A stretch of DNA of 64,000 nt, taken from the NCBI RefSeq assembly GCF_001014615.2, contig NZ_LBCQ02000001.1, positions 372,001 to 436,000 of the forward strand, given 5' to 3'. Below the pieces are notes generated by a model, which saw only the letters and a program-made list of their open reading frames with translations, did no database searches and was not told where the DNA came from. Position 1 is the stretch's first letter, and each line of letters opens with the position of its first letter. Made by a program: the position numbers and the translations under genes. Shown here piece by piece: positions 26,465 to 35,777 of the stretch. This DNA comes from Aquamicrobium sp. LC103. GTDB lineage: Bacteria; Pseudomonadota; Alphaproteobacteria; Rhizobiales; Rhizobiaceae.

Positions 26465-27577
26465 CTATTCGGCGGGCACGCCCGCCGGATCCTGCTTCGC
26501 CGGCTTGCGGTCGACATGGGCCCAGCGCGGCCGCTCGAACAGGAAGCGGCCGCGGCCCGACCACCGCACCAGGCCGTAGAGGATGGCCGGGCCGACCACG
26601 CCGGAGATCGTGACCAGCAGCGAGATCGTGCCGACATCGGTGATGATGCCGGTCTTGATGAGCAGCGAACGCGCCGTCGCCATCGGCAGGAAGAAGGCGA
26701 GGTAGACGACGATCGAATGCGCGCCGAGCCATGTGAGCCACCAGGCGGCCCGCATTTCCGATACCAGCGCGGACACGGCCACGATCGCCATCGCGCCGGC
26801 GACGCCGAGCAGAAGGGAGAGGATCGGCAGCGCCGCCAGGCTCGCCTCGGCATGCGCTCCGCCCTCGACCTGCGCGAAGCCCGCCATTGCCTCCGGCACC
26901 GGCGAGAAGACCAGCACGCCGTTGACGAGCGCCCATCCAGCCAGGAAGGCGAGCGCGCCTGCGCGATGCGCGCGCATCCATTCGGCGATGCCGAAGATGC
27001 GCGCGGCAAAGGCGTAGCCGGCGAAGAAATAGACGTAGCGGGCACAGAATTCGTCGAACAGCAGCCAGCCGGTGTGGATCGGCAGCATCTCCAGCACCGC
27101 CGCCCACGCGAAGACCAGCCAGACCGGCAGGCCCTTCACCAGCCGCGTGAAGACGAAGAAGATCGGCAGGATGTAGATGAACCACAAGGTTCCGAAAGGT
27201 TGGACGAAGGCCAGCAGATATTGCTCGAGCGGGGCGAGCGGTCCGTCCTCCAGATACATTCCCGGCGCCTTGAACGCGAACTGGATGGTGAGCCAGAGCA
27301 CGTAGAAGTAGACGAAGTGCACGACCTTGCGGTCGATATAGCGCAGCCAGGGCCGGTCGATGACGAGACCGAGGAACAGGCCCGAAATCAGGAAGAAATC
27401 GGGCATGCGGAAAGGCCGCGCGAAAGCGACGACATCGTGCATCCAGCCTTCCGCGCCCATCGCCAGGCCGACGCCGAGCGTCGAATGCATCATGACCACG
27501 AAGATGATGCAGATGCCCTTGGCGGCATCCACCCAGTCGACCCGCGCGTTTTCGCCCGAAAGCCTCATTTTTTCCAT
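26465..27577 (-). CDS. Acyltransferase-3 family membrane protein
   Basis: This 370-residue integral membrane protein has about ten hydrophobic helices and the family start WVDAAKGICIIFVVMMHS, with a histidine at the end of the first helix. The RMPDFFLISGLFLG segment in the second helix is the second hallmark of acyltransferase-3 proteins. Members move acetyl, succinyl or other acyl groups to polysaccharides or lipids at the inner membrane. No polysaccharide genes adjoin it, so the acceptor is unknown. The ATG at 27577 gives MEKMRLSG; MRLSG nine bases later is possible. Confidence 0.85.
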   Translation of the reverse strand: MEKMRLSGENARVDWVDAAKGICIIFVVMMHSTLGVGLAMGAEGWMHDVVAFARPFRMPDFFLISGLFLGLVIDRPWLRYIDRKVVHFVYFYVLWLTIQFAFKAPGMYLEDGPLAPLEQYLLAFVQPFGTLWFIYILPIFFVFTRLVKGLPVWLVFAWAAVLEMLPIHTGWLLFDEFCARYVYFFAGYAFAARIFGIAEWMRAHRAGALAFLAGWALVNGVLVFSPVPEAMAGFAQVEGGAHAEASLAALPILSLLLGVAGAMAIVAVSALVSEMRAAWWLTWLGAHSIVVYLAFFLPMATARSLLIKTGIITDVGTISLLVTISGVVGPAILYGLVRWSGRGRFLFERPRWAHVDRKPAKQDPAGVPAE

Positions 27578-27762
27578 CGCCCACGCCTCACCCTAAGACA
27601 ACCGGACGCAACGATAGGGCAAAAGAGCGAGGGAAAGGTTAGGGCGAGTGGTTAGCGCGGCATGAACCGGTTCGATAAAACCCTCTTAACACCCCCTTAA
27701 ATCGCCGCATTTAGTGTCCATCGCGGGCCGATATCCTGAAAAGAGAGAAATCAGGCACGGGG

Positions 27763-29961
27763 ATGGGCAGACGGGACCACAACGCACGCATCGAGCCGAC
27801 CTTCGACGGTCCGGCGGACGATGAGCAGCCTTCGGGCTTTTTCGTAAGTGAGGAGGACCGCGTCGTGCCGGCCGCCAAGAAGCGCAAATCCACCTCGACC
27901 CAGCGCAGGTCTTCCGCATCCTCGCGGGGCAAATCGTCGCGAAAGCCGGCCGGGCGCCGCTCGCGCGGCAAGCGCCGCGGCCTGCTCGGCCTGATGCGCG
28001 GCATGGTCTACTGGACCATGGTGCTCGGCCTTTGGGCGGGCATCGCCGGCGCCGGCCTCGTCGCCTTCTACGCGGCGCAGATGCCGAGCGCCACGACCTG
28101 GTCGATCCCCGACCGGCCGCCCAACGTCAAGATCGTCTCGGTCAACGGGCAGCTCCTCGCCAATCGCGGCATGACCGGCGGCGAATCCGTCGGGCTGCAC
28201 GAGATGTCGCCCTACATCCCGCAGGCGGTGATGGCGATCGAGGACCGCCGCTTCTACTCGCATTTCGGCGTCGATCCCTTCGGCCTCGGCCGCGCGGTGA
28301 TCGGCAACATCGTCGACCGACGCTTCTCGCAAGGCGGATCGACGCTCACCCAGCAGCTCGCCAAGAATCTGTTCCTGAAGCCGGACCGCACGATCGAGCG
28401 CAAGGTGCAGGAAGTGCTGATGGCATTCTGGCTGGAGCACACATACACCAAGGACCAGATCCTGGAGATGTATCTGAACCGGGTCTATTTCGGCTCCGGC
28501 TCCTATGGCGTCGAGGCCGCTTCGCGGCGCTATTTCGGCAAATCGTCGCGCGACGTATCGCTTTCGGAGGCCGCGCTTCTGGCCGGCCTGCTCAAGGCCC
28601 CGTCGCGGCTTTCGCCCGCGCGTGACCCGAAGGCGGCGGAGAGCCGCGCCCAGCTCGTTCTGTCCGCCATGCGCCAGGAAGGCATGATCGGCGACAGCGA
28701 GCTCGCCTCGGCGATGAGCGCGCCCGCCACGCGCGCCACCGCCTATTGGACCGGGTCGGAGCACTATGTCGCCGACCGCATCATGGAGGAACTGCCGCAG
28801 CTCATCGGCGAGGTACGCGAGGACGTGGTGGTGGAATCCACCGTCGACCTGGTGTTGCAGACCTTCGCCGAGGCCTCGATCCGCCGGCTGATCGACGAAC
28901 AGGGCGACAAATACAGTGTCAGCCAGGGCGCGCTCGTCTCGATCGACGCGTCGGGCGCGGTGCGCGCCATGGTCGGCGGCTACGACTACGCCACCAGCCA
29001 GTTCGACCGCGCTTCCGAGGCGCGCCGCCAGCCGGGCTCAGCGTTCAAGCCCTTCGTCTTCATGGCGGCGCTCGAGAACGGCATGTTCCCGGACACCGTG
29101 CGCAACGACGCACCGATCCGGTTCGGCAAATGGTCGCCGCGCAACTATGGCGACAAGTTCTACGGCCACGTCACGCTGAAGGAAGCGCTGGCGAAATCGC
29201 TGAACTCGGTCGCGGCCCAGCTCACCAACGAGGTCGGCCCGGCGGCGGTCGTCGAGACCGCCTGGCGCATGGGCATCGAATCCAACCTGCAGCCGAACCT
29301 TTCGATCTCGCTCGGAACGTCGGAAGTGACGCCGCTCGAGCTGACGGCCGCCTACGTGCCCTTCGCCAATGGCGGCTTCCGGCCGGAAGTGCACTTCATC
29401 AGCAGGATAACGACGGTGAAGGGCGAGGTGCTCTATCAGGACAGCCCGTCGCAGGGGCCGCGCGTCGCAAGGCCGGAGATCATCGGCATGATGAACGCGA
29501 TGATGAGCGAGACGGTGACCGGCGGCACGGCGCGCAGGGCTGCCTTCGGCTGGCCGGCGGCCGGCAAGACCGGCACCAGCCAGAATTCGCGCGACGCCTG
29601 GTTCGTCGGCTATACCGCGAACCTCACCACCGGCGTCTGGTTCGGCAATGACGACGGCAAGCCGACGAAGAACATCACCGGCGGCTCGCTGCCGGCGATG
29701 GCCTGGAACGAGTTCATGACGGCCGCGCATGAGGGCGTGCCGGTGGCGAACCTTCCCGGCGGCTGGAACGGGAGCACCCTGTCGCGGGTCGAGGACCTCC
29801 TGCGCTCGCAGGAAGGCGACGTCACGCCGCGGGCGGTGCCGGCATCGTCGCAGCCGGGCCATACCGGATCCATAGACGGCCGTCCGGTGCCGCCCGGCGA
29901 CGTCGGCGGCAAGCCGCAGCGGCGCCAGGGCACGATCCTGGACATCATTCTCGGCAACTAG
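27763..29961 (+). CDS. Class A penicillin-binding protein (GT51 plus transpeptidase)
   Basis: This 732-residue bifunctional peptidoglycan synthase has a long basic cytoplasmic tail (residues 1-72, rich in Arg/Lys/Ser) and one transmembrane helix at about 80-103. Its glycosyltransferase 51 domain shows AIEDRRFYSHFGVD with catalytic E160, and QGGSTLTQQLAKNLFL. The penicillin-binding transpeptidase has GSAFKPF (S426, K429) and KTGT at 602-605. It polymerises lipid II and crosslinks peptides in the periplasm. The C-terminal 60 residues are Pro/Gly-rich and probably disordered. It is monocistronic by spacing. I do not assign PBP1a/1b/1c type. Confidence 0.93.
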   Translation: MGRRDHNARIEPTFDGPADDEQPSGFFVSEEDRVVPAAKKRKSTSTQRRSSASSRGKSSRKPAGRRSRGKRRGLLGLMRGMVYWTMVLGLWAGIAGAGLVAFYAAQMPSATTWSIPDRPPNVKIVSVNGQLLANRGMTGGESVGLHEMSPYIPQAVMAIEDRRFYSHFGVDPFGLGRAVIGNIVDRRFSQGGSTLTQQLAKNLFLKPDRTIERKVQEVLMAFWLEHTYTKDQILEMYLNRVYFGSGSYGVEAASRRYFGKSSRDVSLSEAALLAGLLKAPSRLSPARDPKAAESRAQLVLSAMRQEGMIGDSELASAMSAPATRATAYWTGSEHYVADRIMEELPQLIGEVREDVVVESTVDLVLQTFAEASIRRLIDEQGDKYSVSQGALVSIDASGAVRAMVGGYDYATSQFDRASEARRQPGSAFKPFVFMAALENGMFPDTVRNDAPIRFGKWSPRNYGDKFYGHVTLKEALAKSLNSVAAQLTNEVGPAAVVETAWRMGIESNLQPNLSISLGTSEVTPLELTAAYVPFANGGFRPEVHFISRITTVKGEVLYQDSPSQGPRVARPEIIGMMNAMMSETVTGGTARRAAFGWPAAGKTGTSQNSRDAWFVGYTANLTTGVWFGNDDGKPTKNITGGSLPAMAWNEFMTAAHEGVPVANLPGGWNGSTLSRVEDLLRSQEGDVTPRAVPASSQPGHTGSIDGRPVPPGDVGGKPQRRQGTILDIILGN

Positions 29962-29972
29962 GCCCCGCAACC

Positions 29973-29997
29973 GTCGCACCGCTCCCACCGGTGCGAC
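29973..29997. terminator. Hairpin after the penicillin-binding protein gene
   Basis: GTCGCACCG and CGGTGCGAC form a perfect 9-base stem with a 7-base loop, starting 12 bases after the stop. It lacks a T-run, so it could be a weak terminator or an mRNA 3' end structure. Confidence 0.4.
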
Positions 29998-30057
29998 AAA
30001 GCATTTGCTCGCAATCCGCGCCCGCTTCGACTACATAGCAGCCGGGAGATCAAAGAC

Positions 30058-30810
30058 ATGGCCGCAGCAGTCGACGACCGCAAGACACTCGTGCTCACCG
30101 GGGCGAGCCGCGGGATAGGGCACGCCACCGTGAAGCGCTTCTCACGCGAGGGCTGGCGCGTCATCACCTGTTCCCGGCAGGCTTTCGCCGAGGATTGCCC
30201 CTGGCCGGCGGGGCCGGAAGACCACATCAAGGTCGATCTTTCCGATCCCGAGGACGTCGGCATCGCCGTTTCCGAGATCCGCCACCGGCTGGAGGCCAAT
30301 GGCGGGCGGCTGCACGCGCTCGTCAACAACGCCGCGATTTCGCCCAAGCTCAAGGACGGCGCGCGGATGAATTCCATCGAGACGCCGATGCATGTCTGGC
30401 GCGACGTCTTTCAGGTGAATTTCTTCGCGCCGATCATGCTGGCGCGGGGCCTCTTCAAGGAATTGTCGGCCGCGCAGGGCGCGATCGTCAACGTCACCTC
30501 GATCGTCGGCAGCCGGGTCCATCCGTTTGCGGGCACCGCCTATGCGACGTCGAAGGCAGCGCTTTCCTCGCTGACGCGCGAGATGGCCGCCGATTTCGGG
30601 CCGCACGGCATACGCGTCAACGCGATCGCGCCCGGAGAGATCGATACGGCGATCCTGTCGCCGGGCACCGAGAAGATCGTCGAGACCATTCCGCTGCGCC
30701 GGCTGGGCTCGACCGGCGAGGTCTCGGACATCATCTTCTTTTTGTGCTCGGGGCAGGCGTCCTACGTCACCGGCGCGGAAATCCACATCAATGGCGGCCA
30801 GCACGTCTGA
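30058..30810 (+). CDS. SDR family oxidoreductase
   Basis: This 250-residue classical short-chain dehydrogenase has the cofactor motif TGASRGIG (residues 14-21), LVNNAAIS near 88-95 and the catalytic residues S148, Y162 and K166 (AYATSK). The ending GAEIHINGGQHV is typical. It would reduce or oxidise a carbonyl or alcohol with NAD(P)(H) in the cytoplasm. A GGGAGA ribosome binding site precedes the ATG. Its neighbours do not indicate a substrate. It converges with the OpgC-type gene, with 11 bases between the stops. Confidence 0.88.
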   Translation: MAAAVDDRKTLVLTGASRGIGHATVKRFSREGWRVITCSRQAFAEDCPWPAGPEDHIKVDLSDPEDVGIAVSEIRHRLEANGGRLHALVNNAAISPKLKDGARMNSIETPMHVWRDVFQVNFFAPIMLARGLFKELSAAQGAIVNVTSIVGSRVHPFAGTAYATSKAALSSLTREMAADFGPHGIRVNAIAPGEIDTAILSPGTEKIVETIPLRRLGSTGEVSDIIFFLCSGQASYVTGAEIHINGGQHV

Positions 30811-30821
30811 GGGATGAACCC

Positions 30822-32006
30822 TCAGACGGAAACCGGCTTTGCGTGGACGGGCTGCGGCGCGACGCGCACCGGCGGCTGCAGGGCGGGCTCGATGATCGGC
30901 CGCACCTTGGCGGCGCGCACGGCGCGCTGATACCAGTCGAGATAGTAGGCGAGCGCGAATTGCAGCGCGATGCCGCCGACCACCAGCGCGGTGTCGAGCA
31001 GCATGCTCGCCGGCGCCACCTGCATATAGGCCTGCGCCGCCATCGAGAGGATCGTGCCGACGACGAAGACCGGCAGCGAATGCCTGCCGAGCACGGCGAG
31101 GGGATTGTCGAGGCGCGTGCGCGCCAGGTTGGAGATCGCCGGGATCGAGACGATCACATAGGCGAGCGCCAGCACGTGCAGGAGGCGCGGCAACGACAGG
31201 AAGGTCTTGTTGAAGCCGGTCAGCACGCCCGGCAGGCCGAGCGAGGTGTCGATGCCCCAGAGCGGGATGCGCACCCACAACAGCGACAGCAGGATATAGC
31301 CGAAGGCGGCGGCCAAAAGCAGCGGATTGGCCTCGATGCGCCCGCCGCGCCGGACATGCAGCATGCCGGCTATGCCGATCACGAACAGGAACTGCCAGGA
31401 AAGCGGGTTCAGGAACCAGTAGCCGCCACTGGGATAGTTGGGCGGCGCGACATTGTAGAGGCCGGCCAGCAGCCACACCGCCGCCGAGAAGGTGAGCATC
31501 AGCCGCAGGCTCACCGAGCCGAGATAGAGGAAGGCCGGCAGCAGGAGCAGCACAACGGCGTACATGGACAGGATGTTGTTGTAGCCGAGCTGGTGGCCGA
31601 GCGTGACGAGCCCGACAAGGGCGGCCGCCGTGTCGTTCATCACCGGCCCGATATTGATCTTCTCCATTACCTCCGGCGAGGAGTAGCGGATCGAGACCAG
31701 CGCGAAGATGCCGAGCGTCGCCATCGTCGTGAAAAGCTGCGCCGCATAGAGCACGCCGGCGCGCCGCCATGCCTTCAGGGTGCTCAGGAGCCGGTTGCCG
31801 GGCTGGAACTTCAGCCCGTAGGCGAGGCCGACGGCGATGCCCGAAATGAGGACGAAGGCCTCCGCCGAATCGGAGAAGCCGAAATTCTTGTGCGTCAGGA
31901 ACTCGAACGGGTTTCCCGGCACGTGGTTGACGTAGATCGTCAACAAGGCCAGCGCGCGGAAAACGTCGATGCGAGTGTCGCGGGTGGGGTGAGGCTGAAT
32001 GGTCAT
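30822..32006 (-). CDS. OpgC family membrane acyltransferase
   Basis: This 394-residue membrane protein starts with RDTRIDVFRALALLTIYVNHVPGNPFEFLTHKNFGFSDSAEA-type features (split here as residues 10-50), the signature of OpgC/GumF-like acyltransferases. About ten helices follow and the C-terminus is a cytoplasmic Pro-rich tail. OpgC proteins are known to succinylate periplasmic glucans, and rhizobia make such glucans; the substrate here is inferred. The ATG at 32006 was preferred over a TTG 51 bases upstream. The gene is divergent from fba across 256 bases that hold no other gene. Confidence 0.85.
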   Translation of the reverse strand: MTIQPHPTRDTRIDVFRALALLTIYVNHVPGNPFEFLTHKNFGFSDSAEAFVLISGIAVGLAYGLKFQPGNRLLSTLKAWRRAGVLYAAQLFTTMATLGIFALVSIRYSSPEVMEKINIGPVMNDTAAALVGLVTLGHQLGYNNILSMYAVVLLLLPAFLYLGSVSLRLMLTFSAAVWLLAGLYNVAPPNYPSGGYWFLNPLSWQFLFVIGIAGMLHVRRGGRIEANPLLLAAAFGYILLSLLWVRIPLWGIDTSLGLPGVLTGFNKTFLSLPRLLHVLALAYVIVSIPAISNLARTRLDNPLAVLGRHSLPVFVVGTILSMAAQAYMQVAPASMLLDTALVVGGIALQFALAYYLDWYQRAVRAAKVRPIIEPALQPPVRVAPQPVHAKPVSV

Positions 32007-32262
32007 GGTTCGGATAAAGTCGCCTCCTAGCGAGGGGGTTCCTCCGTGCCCACTCAAATCCTGTTACCTTGTGTGACAGCAGGCTTCCCGGGCCCGAGCA
32101 AGGCGGTTGCGGGGGAGTGCGACGAAATGGCCCTGCCCCTGGCAATCTATTGATTCGATTGAAATCGGGTTTTCGGACCGCCGCCGTCTCCAGCCATGTT
32201 GATTCCGCAATCGGCCTCCTTCATACCCGGTAGCAGTTCTATTGCTTCCAGGAGGACTGAAC

Positions 32263-33327
32263 GTGGCCCGCATCACCCTTAGGCAATTGCTCGATCACGC
32301 CGCCGAACATGGCTATGGCGTGCCTGCCTTCAACATCAACAACATGGAACAGGGCCTGGCGATCATGGCAGCGGCGGACGCGACCAAGTCGCCCGTCATC
32401 ATCCAGGCCAGCCGCGGCGCGCGCGCCTACGCCAACGACGTGGTGCTCGCAAAGCTGATCGATGCCCTCGTCGAGATCCATCCATCGATCCCCGTCTGCA
32501 TGCATCTCGACCACGGCAACAACGAAGCCACCTGCATGACCGCGATCCAGCACGGCTTCACCTCGGTGATGATGGACGGCTCGCTCAAGGAGGACGGCAA
32601 GACCCCGGCGGACTACGACTACAATGCCGGCATCACCCGGCGGGTGGTCGACATCGCGCATTGGGGCGGCGTTTCGGTCGAAGGCGAGATCGGCGTGCTC
32701 GGCTCGCTGGAATCCGGCGAGGGCGAGCAGGAGGACGGCCACGGCGCCGAAGGCCAGCTCAGCCACGACCAGCTTCTGACCGACCCGCAGCAGGCGCTGC
32801 AGTTCGTCCGCGACACCAAGGTCGACGCGCTTGCGGTGGCCATGGGCACCAGCCACGGCGCCTACAAGTTCAGCCGCAAGCCGGACGGCGAGGTTCTCGC
32901 CATGAACGTCATCGAGGAGATCCACCGCCTGCTGCCCGACACCCATCTGGTCATGCACGGCTCGTCCTCCGTGCCGGAGGAGCTGCAGGAGATCATCAAC
33001 AAGCATGGCGGCCAGATGAAGCCGACATGGGGCGTGCCGGTCGAGGAGATTCAGCGCGGCATCAAGCACGGCGTGCGCAAGATCAACATCGACACCGACA
33101 ACCGCATGGCGATGACCGGCGCGATCCGCAAGGTGCTTTCGGAGGCTCCGTCGGAATTCGATCCGCGCAAATATCTGAAGCCGGCGATGGATGCGATGAC
33201 CAAGCTGTGCAAGCAGCGCTTCGAGGAGTTCGGGACGGCCGGCAATGCCGAGAAGATCAGGGTCATCCCGCTCGCCGACATGGCCAAGCGCTACAGGGAC
33301 GGCAGCCTCGATCCGAAGCTCGGCTGA
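32263..33327 (+). CDS. fba: Class II fructose-bisphosphate aldolase
   Basis: This 354-residue zinc enzyme cleaves fructose 1,6-bisphosphate to glyceraldehyde 3-phosphate and dihydroxyacetone phosphate, and runs in reverse in gluconeogenesis. It starts at GTG with GGAGGA 7-8 bases upstream; a longer form would begin within that site. Key motifs are [16 protein letters not shown] (catalytic D83, zinc ligand H84), [15 protein letters not shown] and INIDTD. The sequence is of the longer CbbA type common in alphaproteobacteria, with an insert rich in Glu/Gly around [19 protein letters not shown] strong terminator follows. A 12-base palindrome, CGATTGAAATCG, at 32156 upstream is a possible regulatory site. 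Confidence 0.95.
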   Translation: MARITLRQLLDHAAEHGYGVPAFNINNMEQGLAIMAAADATKSPVIIQASRGARAYANDVVLAKLIDALVEIHPSIPVCMHLDHGNNEATCMTAIQHGFTSVMMDGSLKEDGKTPADYDYNAGITRRVVDIAHWGGVSVEGEIGVLGSLESGEGEQEDGHGAEGQLSHDQLLTDPQQALQFVRDTKVDALAVAMGTSHGAYKFSRKPDGEVLAMNVIEEIHRLLPDTHLVMHGSSSVPEELQEIINKHGGQMKPTWGVPVEEIQRGIKHGVRKINIDTDNRMAMTGAIRKVLSEAPSEFDPRKYLKPAMDAMTKLCKQRFEEFGTAGNAEKIRVIPLADMAKRYRDGSLDPKLG

Positions 33328-33351
33328 TCGAGCATCACCCGTGAAATCGCG

Positions 33352-33379
33352 AAAGGCGCCCCCAGCGGGGCGCCTTTTT
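33352..33379. terminator. Bidirectional terminator after fba
   Basis: GGCGCCCC and GGGGCGCC form a perfect 8-base stem with a 4-base loop. AAA precedes and TTTTT follows, so it works on the plus strand for fba and could also serve the convergent gene on the minus strand. Confidence 0.9.
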
Positions 33380-33413
33380 CATTTGTGCCTTCTTCCCGGT
33401 CGACCGCTGCCGC

Positions 33414-34400
33414 TCAGACCTCTTCCCAGCCGGAATGGCCCGCCGCGCGGTAGACCGCGTCGATGACCTTCTGGTTCCTGACCGAATCCTCGAGCGCAAA
33501 GATCGGCACGCCGTCTCCGCGCGCGGCACGGGCGAACGCCTCCACCTGGAGCCGGTATTGCTGGACGCCCGGGAAGCGGAACACGGTCGTCTCCGAATGA
33601 CTGCGGTCGTGGAGCTCGATGCGGTGGTGATCGTAATTTCCGGCGTTGAACGGGGCGATCACCTCGATGTAGCCGAGCTCGCCGTGGAAGACCATCGACT
33701 GGCGCGCGGCCATCTGCGTCGAGACGTAGAACGAAAGATCGAACCGGCCGAAATCGGCCTTGACGCTCGCATAGATGTCGGTGCCGAAGGTGCGGTCGCG
33801 CTCGATCGTCGCCTGCACGCGCGACGGCTCGGCGCCGGTGGCGAAGCGGGTGGTCACCGTCGGGTAGACACCGATGTCGGGAAGCGCACCGCCGCCCAGC
33901 TCCGGCCGGTTGCGCATGTTCGCCGGATCGACATTGTAGTAGGAGAACACGCCCTGCACATGGCGCAGCCGGCCGACGGCGCCGCCGTTCAGAAGCTCGC
34001 GGACCTTCAGCCATTGCGGGTGATAGGTCACCATGAAGGCCTCGGAGATCAGCACCTTGTTGCGGTCGCGCGCCGCGATCACCTCGGCGATCTGGTCGGC
34101 GCCGAGCGCCAGCGGTTTTTCCACCAGCACGTGCTTGCCGGCGTCCGCCGCCTTCACCGCCCATTCGACATGCTGGGCGGTGGGGAGGGGAATGTAGACG
34201 CCGTCGACCGCGTCGGAGGACAGAAGCTCCTCGTAGGAGCCGAAGGCGTGGCGCGCGCCGAACCTGTCGGCGAGGGTACGCGCCCTCGCCAGGTCACGGC
34301 TGGCGATCGCCGCGATCATGCCGTTGTCGGAATCGGTGATCGCCGGCAGAAGCTGCTCCCGCGCAATCTTCGCGGTCGATAGCACACCCCATCGAAACAT
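33414..34400 (-). CDS. Gfo/Idh/MocA family oxidoreductase
   Basis: This 328-residue dehydrogenase begins [20 protein letters not shown], where the usual GxGxxG is relaxed to GVLSTAKIA, a form seen in dimeric dihydrodiol dehydrogenase/glucose-fructose oxidoreductase-like members. VEKPLAL (about residues 93-99) has the family lysine. [13 protein letters not shown] forms the substrate-side motif. It is shorter than the sugar-operon homologue at 14.1 kb and not closely similar to it. Nothing adjacent suggests a pathway. It shares the fba terminator region at its 3' end. Confidence 0.87.
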   Translation of the reverse strand: MFRWGVLSTAKIAREQLLPAITDSDNGMIAAIASRDLARARTLADRFGARHAFGSYEELLSSDAVDGVYIPLPTAQHVEWAVKAADAGKHVLVEKPLALGADQIAEVIAARDRNKVLISEAFMVTYHPQWLKVRELLNGGAVGRLRHVQGVFSYYNVDPANMRNRPELGGGALPDIGVYPTVTTRFATGAEPSRVQATIERDRTFGTDIYASVKADFGRFDLSFYVSTQMAARQSMVFHGELGYIEVIAPFNAGNYDHHRIELHDRSHSETTVFRFPGVQQYRLQVEAFARAARGDGVPIFALEDSVRNQKVIDAVYRAAGHSGWEEV

Positions 34401-34478
34401 CGTCGAACCTCCTCCGTTTTCACCCCTTCCGGCTTAGCATTGAATTGCGTGGCGGGAAACGAGGAAGGTTCCGGCTGG

Positions 34479-35063
34479 TCAGCGGCGCACGCCGCTGAGC
34501 GTCATGTCGAAATTGACCTTGTTGGAATAGATCGGCCTGCCGACATCCATGCCGAAAGGCGATCGATAGACGTCGCCGACGACATGGAAGCTGATTGCGC
34601 GACCGCTCGAATTCATCAATTCGGCGGTAAAGCTTTCCGGCACGGTCCGGCCGCGCGCCGTCAGATTTCCCTCGATCAGCGCGGTCCGTTCCCCGGTGCG
34701 CAGGACACGCGTCGACACGAAGCGTATCTCGCGCTCGTGCGCGGTGTCGAACACGGCGTTGGAGCGCAGGAAATTGTCCACCCGCGTCTTGCCGGTGGTG
34801 ACGCTTGCGGGAAAGATCGAGATGGTGACGCGGGAGCTCGCGACATTCGACGGATCGATCGTCATCTCCCCCTCGAAGCTCGAGAAGCGCCCGGCAATGC
34901 CGCCGCCGCCCACCTGCGGAACGGCGAAGGCGATTTGCGAGCCTCTGGAACTGATCGCGTAGCTGCCGGCGCCGCCGGGGAATCCCTGTTGGGCATGGGC
35001 GGCCACGGCGGAGATGCCCATTGCCAGGACGGCGAGAACGGGGAAGGCCGGCACGGCGCGCAT
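34479..35063 (-). CDS. YceI family periplasmic protein
   Basis: This 194-residue protein has a signal peptide (about residues 1-24, ending AVAAHA) and a lipocalin-like YceI domain: SQIAFAVPQVGGGGIAGRFSSFEGEMTIDP-like strands near the start and FLRSNAVFDTAHEREIRF in the middle. YceI proteins bind polyisoprenoids such as ubiquinone-type lipids in a hydrophobic cavity. The ATG at 35063 has GAAGG at a good distance; an ATG 9 bases upstream does not. The gene follows a cytochrome b561 gene on the same strand, the same pairing as yceJ-yceI in E. coli, which supports a quinone or redox role. Confidence 0.88.
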   Translation of the reverse strand: MRAVPAFPVLAVLAMGISAVAAHAQQGFPGGAGSYAISSRGSQIAFAVPQVGGGGIAGRFSSFEGEMTIDPSNVASSRVTISIFPASVTTGKTRVDNFLRSNAVFDTAHEREIRFVSTRVLRTGERTALIEGNLTARGRTVPESFTAELMNSSGRAISFHVVGDVYRSPFGMDVGRPIYSNKVNFDMTLSGVRR

Positions 35064-35149
35064 TGCGATCATCCTTCGCGCAAACACCCTCTGCCTGACG
35101 GCGCAGGATAAACCCGCGCATGGCGGCGCGCCAGCACCCGGGCGAGGCT

Positions 35150-35722
35150 TCACTCGGCTTTGATCGTGCCGTGATCGGCCGGCCGGACCATCCGCCGCAG
35201 GGCATGGTCGCGCAGGATGAAATGATGGCGCAGCGCGGCGGCCACATGGACGGCGATCAGCACCATGACGAGATAGCCGGCATAGACATGGGCGGCGGTC
35301 CAGAACTCCTCCGCCTGCTCGGACACGCCGAGCGGCAGATGCGGGACGAGGACGAGATAGAAGGCGAAGGTCGGTATCTCGAGCACCGAAACGGAGACCA
35401 GCGCCCAACCGGTGAGCGGCAGGACGATCATCAGGGCGTAGAGAAGCAGGTGGACCAGGATCGCCGCGCCCTGCTCCCACGCGGGCCCCGGCAGCGGGCG
35501 CGGCACCGCCTCCGCGAGACGCCAACCCGTGCGCACGAGCACCAACCCCAATATCAGGAAGCCGAAGGATTTGTGCCACTGGATCAGCTCGAAGGCGAGA
35601 CGCTGGTCGCCAATCCGCACCATGGCGAGCCCGAGCGCGATCTGGGCAAGGAAGAGGAGCGCGATCGTCCAATGCAGAACGATCGCGACGAGGCCGTAGC
35701 CGTCGGAAGAATTACGCATCAT
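35150..35722 (-). CDS. Cytochrome b561
   Basis: This 190-residue membrane protein has four helices and conserved histidines suited to two b hemes: H17 in IVLHWTIAL, H50 in QWHKSFGF, and others near AHVYAGYL and VHVAAAL. It matches the bacterial cytochrome b561 (CybB) family, which transfers electrons between quinol and partners such as superoxide. It lies upstream of the YceI gene on the same strand, so the two are likely cotranscribed. The start may be either of two adjacent ATG codons (35722 or 35719). Confidence 0.88.
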   Translation of the reverse strand: MMRNSSDGYGLVAIVLHWTIALLFLAQIALGLAMVRIGDQRLAFELIQWHKSFGFLILGLVLVRTGWRLAEAVPRPLPGPAWEQGAAILVHLLLYALMIVLPLTGWALVSVSVLEIPTFAFYLVLVPHLPLGVSEQAEEFWTAAHVYAGYLVMVLIAVHVAAALRHHFILRDHALRRMVRPADHGTIKAE

Positions 35723-35777
35723 GGCGGCACCCGGGCGCCAGCCTATACCCGGCCGGCGCGCGGGTCACCGCCAATCG